Part shown: one piece after another, positions 24,156-34,407 of the stretch
How the letters are laid out: every line of letters begins with the position of its first letter
How positions within the stretch are numbered: the stretch's first letter is position 1
NCBI GenBank assembly: GCA_025890175.1
Contig: JANPYM010000015.1
Coordinates: 434,112-498,111 of the forward strand
Origin: Ciborinia camelliae
Lineage: Eukaryota; Ascomycota; Leotiomycetes; Helotiales; Sclerotiniaceae
DNA: 64,000 nucleotides
Direction: 5' to 3'
Translations under genes and position numbers: made by a program
Notes under the pieces: model-generated
Seen by the model: the letters and a program-made list of their open reading frames with translations, nothing else
Database searches by the model: none
What the model was told of the DNA's origin: nothing

Positions 24156-25200
24156 GGTTTCTCCGTCTTGAATAATATTTCATGCCCAAGAGGTAGTTTT
24201 ATGCTATAAACACATCCAACAATAGCATCTCTCCACCTCTTTACGCCTCGAACATAGGACCGAGTACTGCCTTCTCTCTCGCCCTCTCTCACACAATCAA
24301 CTCTTCACGACGTGGCCTGTGTACTCTTTATGGTTGAGGAAAAGCTTTGGCATTGGAACTTTCGTGGTGTTTGTATATAGTCCATTCTTGCTTTTACTTT
24401 TCTTCTCTCCTTGTTCATATAGTTTCTCAAGTTTAGGGATTTCTTCGTTAGCTTGTTGCAGATTGGTGGATGCATGGAATCAAGGCTGTATCTTAGATAT
24501 TGCATACATAGTTGAAACGGTTGATACTACAGAGAAATTATTTTATATATTATTCAATGATACTCTTGAATACTTCTCGCGCTGTGAATGTAAATCGTTT
24601 TTTCTAAGTACCTTACTGACAACATTCATCAAAATAATCATCACCAAAATCTCATTGTCTTTATCTTTATCTTCATCTTCATCCCAGCCACGATAATTTA
24701 TCTAATCATTTCCTCGATATCAATTTGTGCGATCGTACGTGAAAAGAATTCTTGCTTGCCCTAGCCCCAATTCCCAGAATCAGGTGGCTGGTTGTTGTGG
24801 CCATCAAGGTGAATTGCTGTCATGGAGAATCTGGAGATTGAGAAGTTTTTTTCCTAGGCAGCAGCGATGACATGGGCTCGGCTTTAAATTGAAAGGCAAG
24901 GGTGAGACCTAGAGGAAGCTGGGAGATGTTAATTGAGATCTGGAATGATCAATTGTAATTGTGCATGGGATATAGATCGGTGTATGTGATATTTTGATTG
25001 ATGGGCTATACCGTATATTTATCCTGCTTCCTCATTGTGATTATATGAGCAATGAAATGTTACTGTGAATGTGCATGCAGATCAACGTATGTGAGTGCGA
25101 ATATATTCGAATTGATGTTATTGGTACAATTGATAGAGGGGGGATGCATTTCCCACTTCGTGCTATTTGATACTCTCTACTTTCTGCACTGCGTCCAACC
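24156..25200. other. MAT locus spacer up to APN2
   Basis: About 1.05 kb with no coding signal that I can support. The plus open frame 24319-24696 is low-complexity at its end and has no known domain. The APN2-side border of the idiomorph probably falls here or in the 3' end of APN2. Confidence 0.45.
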
Positions 25201-27378
25201 TCAAGTTTCCTTCCTATTCCACTCACTACTCCAAATAAATGTCCCACAGCGCCATTTTGTATTCTTCTCTTGCTGGCCTGATGGCCCCAGAGGACGAGGG
25301 CACATGTAGAAAGATCTGCCACAGTTGATGCCTTGCTTCTTCGTGATATAACTAATACATGGCTCATTATGTTCACACCTAGGCGCGATGCGTTTCGTTA
25401 ATAGCCTTGACCAAGATTCCTTCGCCACTATGGGATCGTGTACTTCTTTCTGCTCTGGTGATGTGAATGAATCCTTGGCCTCTTCGTCAATGATCATATC
25501 CTTCGTAGCCTTGATAGGCGAATTGTTCTCCGCAGAAGAACCAGCAAGAACTTCCTGATCTGCCGATGGTGTTAAGACTGTAGGCGTTGTGGTAGAATTC
25601 GAAAAGGGAAGTATATCTGCTGCTGGCGGCGTTTTGGGTTTAAAGAACCCCATCAAACTACTTTGTCCTTTCCCGGGTTGTCCTTTGCTCCCCTTTCCAC
25701 TAAAAGATCCTTTGCTTGTTTTGCTTTCTGACTTACTGCGCTTCGATGGTTGTGATGTTGGCGGTAATGCATCGGTGGACCTCTTGATTGATATAGACGA
25801 CGATGATGATATGGAAGGTTTTAATTGAGGAGCTATTTTTGAAGGAGTTGCTTGAAGTAAATCGGTAATTTGGGGTAAGCTCGGTGTTATATTCTCTCGT
25901 GCTAACTCCTCCGACCCATTTTCCGTTTTTGAAGTACTCGAGGGCAATGCTGAAGTCATTGAGCTAGTTGGTTTTCTATTGAACATATCGCGAATACTTT
26001 GTCGTCGATCGAATTCTGGAATTAGCTTGGCAGACATTGGCAGCAGATCCTTCATCGACCACTCCCGCATCATGACACCATTCTTGAACATGTCCTTACT
26101 CATGATGTCACGAATATCGACCTCGACACCATCTGATATTACTCTAGGCTTCAAGGTAGCAAAAACGGGACAATGATCCGAGCCCATAAGCCCCTCCTGA
26201 ATATTTGACCCCTGAAACCACTCTTGTCTATCCTCGCTACAAAGAACATAATCGATCCTTGAGCCAAAGTTTCCAGGTCTGGCATTCATCTTCTGATCCC
26301 AGCAAGTGAACATCCCTTTCCGTTCAGGATGAAAGCCGCGACATATATCCCACATTATTTGTGCCTCCCTTCCTTCATCTCTATCCCCGACAATCTTGCC
26401 GCCAATCAACAAATGATTGAATAGACGACGTGCAGGCGTTGATATATATTCTTGCAACGTTTTCCCCTGCTTTTTCAATTGCTCTTCTGCATTTGCCGTG
26501 TCGATTTCCTCTCGAATAATGTTAAGGTCTCCAGTCAAGAAAACGCCTTTTCCAAGAGCTACAAGATTGCGTACGCGTGTATCGAGGGCGTTCAAGAAGC
26601 CAAGTCGGAATTCATCACGGGTTTCGTCGCGGTTTGCAGGACAGTATACACCAATGAGCACAAAGGCAGGGAATTCCAGAATGACGCATCTTCCCTCAGA
26701 GTCCAAAGTGGCGGCATCAAGGTAGCAATCTTGAAGTTGGGCGTCTGTTGGATACCCCCCAATCTGCTGATCCTTAGGGAGGTCACGGAAGCTGGCTGTG
26801 GAGTTTGGGGGAGTCAAAACTCCGGTGATACCCTCCTCGGCACGTATTGGGGCGCATACTGAATTCCTTGTATATATGGCAACGCCGGAATATCCTGAGG
26901 TCATGGCGTGAATATTGATTCAAAAAAAAAATTAATGGCATGGATACCTTTCTTGTGCTTCGGTAGACTAAAGTAAACATCCCAGCCCGGAACTAAGACC
27001 ATATCATCTTTAAGATCTTTCCTCTGAATCTTGGTCTCTTGCATCACCAGTATATCGGTTTCGAGGATATCAAACATTGCCTTACGCATGAATTAGATTG
27101 TATTTTAGACAATGTCACGGATAGCTGCTCACAGAAAACGTTCTCTTCTCACGCCATGGCTGATAACCAAAAGGATTCCTGCTCAGTTATCCACATCAGC
27201 ATCCAGTACATAGATGAGTATCATTGCATATCCGTTATTTTCTGAAGTTGCAAATAACCAACCTGATACCATTAACTGTCTTTGTGTTAGTGATATTGAG
27301 ACGCGTTTGCCATTACACGCTCTTACCATTCCAACTTGTAATCCTTAGCCCGCGGCTACTATCATTCTCTCGATCCAT
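25201..27378 (-). CDS. APN2: AP endonuclease 2 (DNA lyase) APN2
   Basis: Exonuclease III-family AP endonuclease/3'-phosphodiesterase for base excision repair in the nucleus. Five exons on the minus strand (27378-27327, 27275-27263, 27178-27133, 27080-26948, 26894-25201) give 645 residues. Exon 2 is only 13 nt but is needed to read SWNVNGIRNPFGYQPW. Catalytic motifs seen: VNGIRN, MQETKIQ, GVYCPANRDETR, GDLNI (near 203), RIDYVLCS and GSDHCPV (near 319). A PIP-box candidate QSSLMGFF is at about 492-499, and a C-terminal zf-GRF motif (INCGRSFYMCPRP...WRCGTFIW) closes the protein, as in other Apn2 proteins. APN2 is the standard second flank of ascomycete MAT loci and diverges from COX13. Confidence 0.95.
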
Positions 27379-27868
27379 GATCTCTGTTTATTGCTTGTTT
27401 TGATTTGATTATCTACCGTGGCAATTGTTGAGGCTGAAGAAGCAACTCAACGTAGAGATTCTCGAGACGAGGATTCGCAAATGCATCTCCTGCGAACGGA
27501 GACTAGGTCCTATTGTATTTCCATACAAAGAACGTACAGTAACCAAGAATTTATGAAGACTCATATACTTATAATTTACTCATCTTTACTTAATTGATTG
27601 ATAGATTGGTAGCTTCTTGAAGCAACAAATTGTAGCTATGGCAAGAGGTTCACGGTCAAGTATCCACGTGACCCTGGACGCTGCAGGCCCGTACTGCCCG
27701 GGCACCGGCATGACCATATAAATGCCTGAGGCCGCAACTATTACCTCTCGTTTCCAACTTACCAAGGTGGAGTTCATCAAATTGGCAGTAACATACGATA
27801 ATTCCATAGCGTCGCGGCGCATATTTACACTATAACCTATACAAAATCGCACCCACCCAAATCCAACC
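27379..27868. promoter_or_regulatory. Divergent APN2/COX13 upstream region
   Basis: 490 bp between the start codons of the head-to-head APN2 and COX13 genes; it must contain both promoters. No specific sites assigned. Minus-strand open frames across it (27586-27966, 27830-28018) are shadows of the COX13 leader. Confidence 0.5.
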
Positions 27869-28548
27869 ATGTTTTCCGCACGGGCAACCCGAGCTGCCGC
27901 CCAGCGCTTCCAATCCATCCGAACCCCATTCCAAAGACGCTTCGCCAGCAGCGAGAGCACCTTCACCGGCGCCGAGAATAACGCTTTTAACCGGGAGCGA
28001 CAGGCTGTTAAGGATCATGCTGCTGCTACTAGTGGTATGTAACTGGGCTATTAAGGTTCTGTATATGGAGGTGTGGCGATGCTAACAATCGGCAGATCTC
28101 TGGAGGAAGTTGTCAATTTAGTAAGCTACTCACCTTGTGGGCAAATGCGGGGATCCGGAATTCTTGAGAGCATCTTGTACGGTGGGAAGGAACGAATTAA
28201 AGGCTGATTACTGGGGCAGTGCTACAATTCCCTGCTTGATTATCGCAGCTGTCAATGCTAAGATCTTGTGGGATGAGCATTGGGCTCATTGGGATCATAT
28301 GGAGCCTTTGGAGGAGAGAACGGAATACCCATATCAAAACATGAGAACTAAGAACTTCTTCTGGGGTGATGGTGATAAGGTAAGCTTGCCCCCCTCATGT
28401 TACCTGCAAGATTCATTGCTGACTGATTTCTAGACTCTTTTGTAAGTTTTGCATTGGCCTGCTACGAGAAAATGACCTCGACTCGGAATTACTACTGACA
28501 ATATATGATAGCTGGAACGAGAAGGTCAACTACCACAAGAAGGAGTAA
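27869..28548 (+). CDS. COX13: Cytochrome c oxidase subunit VIa (COX13)
   Basis: Single-span inner mitochondrial membrane subunit of complex IV. Five exons (27869-28034, 28096-28120, 28220-28379, 28434-28441, 28512-28548) give 131 residues. Exons 2 and 4 are 25 and 8 nt. The N-terminus MFSARATRAAAQRFQSIRT is a classic mitochondrial presequence. The family core follows: DLWRKLSIYATIPCLIIAAV, then EERTEYPYQNMRTKNFFWGD and the end NEKVNYHKKE. COX13 next to APN2 is the expected order of many MAT regions. Confidence 0.95.
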
Positions 28549-28769
28549 ATATGCCGACCAGTGCAGAGGTGCTTGTAATGGTACTTCACTGGGCAATGGA
28601 GGGGATTCTCGGGAAGAAGGGAGGTTGAACATAGAATGGCATTCATTAGATGTAGTCTAGTTTTTTTTATCATAACAATACTTCCCATCATTCACACCAT
28701 GATTATTTGTATGCCATGCTCCCACCCCATTCATACTTGACTCTCTAAGTACGAGCTCAAATATATACT

Positions 28770-31192
28770 TTAGATATGCACCGCAGCTCTCTGTTGCTCG
28801 AGGTCCAAGAAAGAGGAAGCATAATCATTTGCCAAGGTCTTGTCTCCAACAGCCATCATCACAATTGCTTTCTTGGCTCGCGTCTCGCACTGCCCATTGA
28901 TATCCCCAATAGCACAAAACTCTTTGAACGCCCGATCAAGAAAGTCCAAGGATTTTGTTAAATTCTCGGTTCTTTTTGGATCGCCTGCTGCGGCTTGTCC
29001 TGCTAATCCCATGAAGGATTCGGCGAGGCAAGAATAGAGCTGTGCGCTAAGTGTGCAATTCTCACATTCTAATGCTCGAGGAATGATCGCAATGACGATT
29101 TGACAGGCAGCTTGGAACTCCGAAAGTGCAACCAGAATGTTTGCCACAGCTCCCATGGCAGTCCAAAGTGCTGGCATCAGGCGTGCTCGCCATGCTATAC
29201 TTGCTGCACGAACTGCGACAGAGAAGCCTTTCTCTGAGCGGCCTGTCTTGATTTGTAAGAGAGCTTTCATCGTCAGTATCTTGACTCGCAGGTTGATATC
29301 ATCTCCTTGTTCCTTCAACGAAGAGGCGAGCTGCTCTAATTTCGACAGCGCGGCACCAAAATCTGCTCGTCGGATGAGGTAGTCGACATGAAGGGTGCTG
29401 ATCTCAAAGGAAAGATCCGAGTCTGCTTCAAGACCATCACATTGAAGTAGCTGGGACAAAATGCGGTCGGCTCCTTCTAGATTGTTGGTGTGCAAATCTT
29501 TCTTAAGGCGTAGTATCCCACAATACCTCAGCCAGTACTGGTTAGCTTTCCATGAACGTAAAGAGTTTGAATCTAAACACTCTAATTTCTCTGCTGCTTG
29601 TTCATAGGAACCCCGTTCCATCAAATAATGTGCTATCCGGCACGTAAACCTCAACGTATCATCAAATAGCCCGTACCGAGCATGGCATCGGAGAAATATC
29701 TCACTGTACTGCCTGGAGAGACAAACCAGTCCTAAGCGACCCCATAAGGAAGACTGCATGGCAGTTTGTGGTCCCATCATGCTTTTCATTCCTTTCTCCG
29801 TCACTAGGTGCGAGCTTTTGAGTATTCCCTCAAAAGCACCCGCCACACTCTCACCATTCGACAGCGCCAACTTTGCTTCGCTGAGCAGTGAGGAGCTCCA
29901 AAGCGTCCACATACCAGTCTCTTTGGCTTTAATCCGCAAGAATGCAAGTCCTTCTTTCTCAACTCCAAGCATACTCACTGAGCCGGAGCCTTCAATAATG
30001 TTTGGATGTGCCTTCCCGAAATGATATAACCAGTTTAAAGCAAAATTCAGACATGCCATATCCTTGTTCTCTCTTGCGGTAGAGACAGTCTCCAGCATTG
30101 CAGCCACCGCCTCATCGTAACATTCAAAATCAGCCTGAAGAACTGCAAGATTCATAAGAGCGTATTGGTAGAACAACCGGTCTCGGTTTTGCATCGTGTA
30201 GTCAAAGTATCGATGGAGGCTGTCGAAAGATGAAGGATAGTCACCAGATCTCCAGGCATCCAGGAAGCTGATTGCTCATTAGTTTAAGACAATCAATTGG
30301 GTTATCTTGTACTAACGTCAGGTAGTGGGACAAACTGGGCGTTATGATACTATCGTCCAGGAGAGATTTGAGTTTAGATTTCACCTCAATTGGCATCCTC
30401 GTGCCCAGTTCTGAAAATGGTTAGAAGCACTCTGGCAATAGGTGCTAAAAACTTACTTTGCATCTGTTCCACGTGAAATTCGAGTAGCTTTTCTACATCA
30501 TCAGTACTAATCGATCCACCGGCATCTTCCTCCTCCAAACCACCGTAAGCTATTTGAGCCAGGGTTTCGGTCTCATCAAGCCCCCACCCCTCCTCTCCTT
30601 CTGTTAAGACTTTGTCCCCGGCCCAGTTTCCAATTGCACGCACTCTCCTAGCCCAGTATGCCTTTGACAGTTGTCTCCATCTCATGAAAGTCGTCCAAAG
30701 TTGAAGCACATCGCCAAATTTCAGTCGTTCAAACTCGATCTTAGCTTTTCGTAGAAAGCTCCCGAATGGCGATATGCGAGATAGGAGTATCATATCCCCT
30801 GAAGGCGGAGGAATGCCCATTTCGCCATCCTTCTTGATGTCCTCCCGCGATTTTGCGAGAAGATTGTTCAGTCTCGCGAAGAATTCATGTAAGGCATCCA
30901 GACTGTCGATTTTCCAAAGCTTCGCAAGAAAGTGATCCCATAGAGACCTTCCTGGATGTCCAGAAGCAGCACTGTGTTGTTTAAGCAGGGTTTCGAAGGT
31001 CTCCAGATCCAGTATTGGATATTGTGGAGTCATAGAGGCTCTCCCTGATTGCTTGACCGAGCTCGACGGTAGCAACTGTGCAAGAATGAAAGATAGAATA
31101 GATATTGTGGATGATGTAGAAACAATTCCATCTGTATAGAGCTCGATGAGTACGAGCAATCCGATTTTAGAGGGTGTCAAATAACGAGTCAT
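28770..31192 (-). CDS. APC5: Anaphase-promoting complex subunit 5
   Basis: Scaffold subunit of the APC/C ubiquitin ligase in the nucleus. Three exons on the minus strand (31192-30457, 30410-30317, 30267-28770) give 775 residues. The start MTRYLTPSKIGLLVLIELY was chosen over upstream in-frame residues because it matches the usual fungal N-terminus. The middle carries the conserved LHRYFDYTMQNRDRLFYQYA block that opens the TPR-like Apc5 domain. Helical repeats of TPR type fill the rest (for example RADFGAALSKLEQLASSLKE). APC5 beside COX13 and APN2 is part of the conserved MAT neighbourhood. Confidence 0.92.
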
Positions 31193-31687
31193 GGTCAAAA
31201 TGTTCCGTTGGTTACTTCGCACAGTGTAGGCCCAATATTTATAGTCACATCCCACCCAAAGCAGGCTAAATTATCGTATTCAACAAAACTTCAAAGCATC
31301 ATTAAGGTCTGAAGTTGAAGATATTAGGTAGGTAGTCGTGGTGGTTACGTCTTGAGATCTGAAGGAAGGAAGGAAAGAAGACGCGTTGAACGCGGTTGCC
31401 ACAGAGTATTGCGGGGTGGTCTGGAGTAAATCTCGAAATATTAATTGAAGTATCAGAAGTGACGTACATATGGCAGAATTTTTATATGATTCATTGCTAC
31501 GTAAAAATCATATTCGAGGGTGCAGAATTTAGAAGACAATGGAGACGTCAGTGGGCGCTTAATAAGTAGATCTACAACACGCACAAAGCAAAAAGACATT
31601 GGTGGAGGTATCATAAGGTGGGTGCAGCAGACGCTCCAGAACAGCATGCTTTCAAATAGATTTAGTTTTATTTCATTGTGAGAATAT
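31193..31687. other. Spacer between APC5 start and CIA30 stop
   Basis: Holds the APC5 promoter and the CIA30 3' flank. Nothing else is recognised; the open frame 31453-31740 on the minus strand has no domain and ends in downstream CIA30 sequence. Confidence 0.5.
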
Positions 31688-32554
31688 TCATGAATGAGGC
31701 TTATCACCCTTGTCTTCATTCCATCTGATATTTGCACCATGTTTGCTCTTCAATTGTCCCTCCTCCTCTCTACCATCCTCTTCCAGGTCCGCCTCACTCA
31801 ATCCATTGGTGGCCCATATCCTTTCCACGCAAAGCTGGAAATCACCAGGAACTCTATCAATCAATCCTATTCCTACCGTCCGCACCTTCTGCCTCAACAT
31901 TTCGCCTTGTGGCTCTACAACAACTCCATGGTTCGTCCGCACAAACTCATTCCACTTGATCAATACTGTTTCCCACTCTCCGGGACTTCGCGCATATAAT
32001 CTATGTTGATGTATATCCGTAGGGACAATTGATTCGGTTTGAATGTTTACAAAGTACTTCCTCCCGTCGCTTTTAATGCGTAGCGCAAGTAGTCCATATG
32101 CATCTATATTCCATAGCGATTTCCCAAATATTGTAGATGGTCGATCAAGAGTTCTCCAAGCCGCATAGCCACTTCGCTGTATTTGAGGTTTATTCGGGGG
32201 TAGCTCTATCGATATGTTTCCGTGGAACTTGACGTGCCCATTCTTGTTTTCGGAAGAGGTAGGGTGTGAATTCTTGGAAGGAGGTACCCAATCGAAGTTA
32301 ACTCGTGAAAACCCTCCCGTGTCAGCATCGGAGAAGACTTTGCAGGATTTCAATGATTCGGGATTGTGGAAATTTGCGAGATGTAATGGAGATGTAGCTC
32401 TTCTTGTGCCTTCTGCGGTAAGTGCTAGAGAAAATAAGCTTGCCTAAATTTGATATTATAGATATTTGGGAGACTTACCACTCATTGATAATCTTTTGAA
32501 TTCATCTATACTTCGGCCAAAGAAGCCCTTGGAGAGTGGATGAGTGACCTTCAT
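31688..32554 (-). CDS. CIA30: Complex I assembly factor CIA30 (NDUFAF1 family)
   Basis: Mitochondrial chaperone for assembly of the membrane arm of NADH:ubiquinone oxidoreductase. Two exons on the minus strand (32554-32479, 32424-31688) give 270 residues. The N-terminal exon MKVTHPLSKGFFGRSIDEF is basic and lacks acids at first, fitting import. The CIA30 domain is clear: SDADTGGFSRVNFDWV, SGYAAWRTLD, YGLLALRIKSDGRKYFVNIQ, then WETVLIKWNEFVRTNHG and RVPGDFQLCVERIWA. The tail is rich in E and K. Plus-strand open frames across 31694-32009 are shadows. Confidence 0.9.
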
Positions 32555-34407
32555 GGCAAGAGCTTTTAGTACTGGTTATGATTGACAAAGAATAGGTAGA
32601 GTTAGTATTGGTGCTCCCAAGCTTCCTATATGTAGTGGTAGAGTGCTGGATGCTTGATTTCAATGTAGTTTGAGATGTGTATTGATGTGCTTCAACTGAA
32701 CTTTGACCTCAGAATAATAGTGTAGCTTTTGAGCTCCCCTCTTTCACCCCTAGTTGATTCTAGATCTTCGGATGATCGGCCAGTCTATCCATTTCCGGGC
32801 TGTCCCCCTCACGTGTTGTGGTGTTTCATGCTAATGTCGGGTGAATCTCGGAGTAAACTGTAATGAAGCCTTTGGATGGAATTTGGACATCAATTGTTCA
32901 CTCTTTCTCAAATCACACACATTGATATCAAATATCAACAATCAATATCTACCAAGTAAATACTAGGTACCTACTAGGTAGTACACGAGAAACACACCAG
33001 CTGCTTCCTTCAAAGAATGTTCAAGGTATCATTCTTATATGAGAGTAAAATTCAAAATTGGCATTCTATCTTTTCGACGCAGTTCTCGGTCTATTTATCA
33101 TCTCAATAATCAATTGAGACTCTCTTGCTTGGGGTCATGACAACATCTTGAGACCTCATATACAGAGGATCGATGATGACATACTATGTGCCCCACCTAC
33201 CTAATGGGACGTACCTACCTACCCGTGGACTCTATAAATACTTAGTAGAGTGGAGTGGAGTAAAGTTTGGGAACTTGAACACCTGCAATCAATATCACCG
33301 ATGCCAGTACCGATTTCGATTTCGATTTCGATTTCGATCTCGGTGCTTCTCATCGGCCAAATCTTTCACCATATTTCCAAGGTTGGAAGGGACTGCCCAG
33401 GTGTACCTACCTAGGTAGCCTAGGTCACTGGTTGAACTCCAGCTGCAAGGTTCCCCACGATGGAATCACCTCAGACAGGGCTTAGGTACTATGGGGTCAA
33501 GGCCAACCTAAGTCAAGTCAAGTCAGTCTGGGAGAGAAGGAACCCTTTGATAGATTATCTACTGTAGATACTACCTAGGTATTCCATACTATCAAATACT
33601 ATCAAATACTATATGATACTATATGATACCTACTCTATCAACTCTATCAACTCTGAGCAACCATCTATCAATCGATATATCTATCTACCTAGGTACTTAC
33701 CCATCTTCTCATCTAGGTCGGCACTCGATGGTTTATTCTCGGTGGTGTGATAGGTCAACAGGTCAATGGTTTATTCTCGGTGGTGTGATAGGTCAATAGG
33801 TCAATGGTTTCATTCCCTTCCCCTCCCCTCCCCTCCCCTCCCTTCAAATCCAAATATCTATATCTATATCTGTATCTAAGGTACCTACTGATTGTATATC
33901 GCCTTCATCACTCTCTTACCTGCTTGACCTTTATATCTATCTACCTACCAGACCTACCAGACCTATTCGGCCCGTTACCTACGTACCTCTTCAACTCTCC
34001 GGGTTCTTCATTCCGCTTAAACGAAGAGGGCAAACTGTCAGTCGCACTTTCCTTTGAAATTATATAAATAAACAATCAAATTCGATTCTGTTGATACTTT
34101 CCTCTTCTCAAAAACAACAACAACAAACACACCTTCTTGACTCATCCGACTTTTTCCCCCCTTCTCGACTCATCCGACTTTTTCCCCCTTCTCGATCCGT
34201 TTTTCCTCATCAATTCGATTCTTCTCACATACTCTATTCTCCTCTCCTCTCCATCTACCGACACCCTTCAATTCCTCTTTATTCCTTCCCTTTACTTTAC
34301 ACTTTTCCCCCATCTCCCCCATCTCCCCCACCGTTCCTTTACCTACCCATAATTCATAACTCATAACTTTTACAACACATTTGTCAAGCTGCTCCTATTC
34401 AATCATC
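32555..34407. other. Long repeat-rich upstream region of the RRM gene
   Basis: 1.85 kb without a gene I can support. It contains three exact TACCTAGGTA palindromes (33408, 33572, 33686), a run of CGATTT units near 33315-33340, a 38-bp tandem repeat (33728-33810), a CCCCT run near 33820-33842 and long pyrimidine tracts before the start codon. A 28-bp period direct repeat (GACTCATCCGACTTTTTCCC) lies at 34139-34190. The last part is probably a long 5' leader. Confidence 0.6.
33728..33810. repeat. 38-bp tandem repeat
   Basis: Units start ATGGTTTATTCTCGGTGGTG at 33728 and 33766, with a partial third at 33804. The two full copies differ by one base. Non-coding. Confidence 0.85.

Noticed and set aside
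22269..25200. HMG-box MAT1-2-1 within the MAT interval
   Set aside because: No HMG-like motif was found on either strand; the only extra frame lacks it.
33804..34366. Ser/Tyr/Leu-rich plus frames
   Set aside because: Translations of pyrimidine-rich leader DNA and short repeats.
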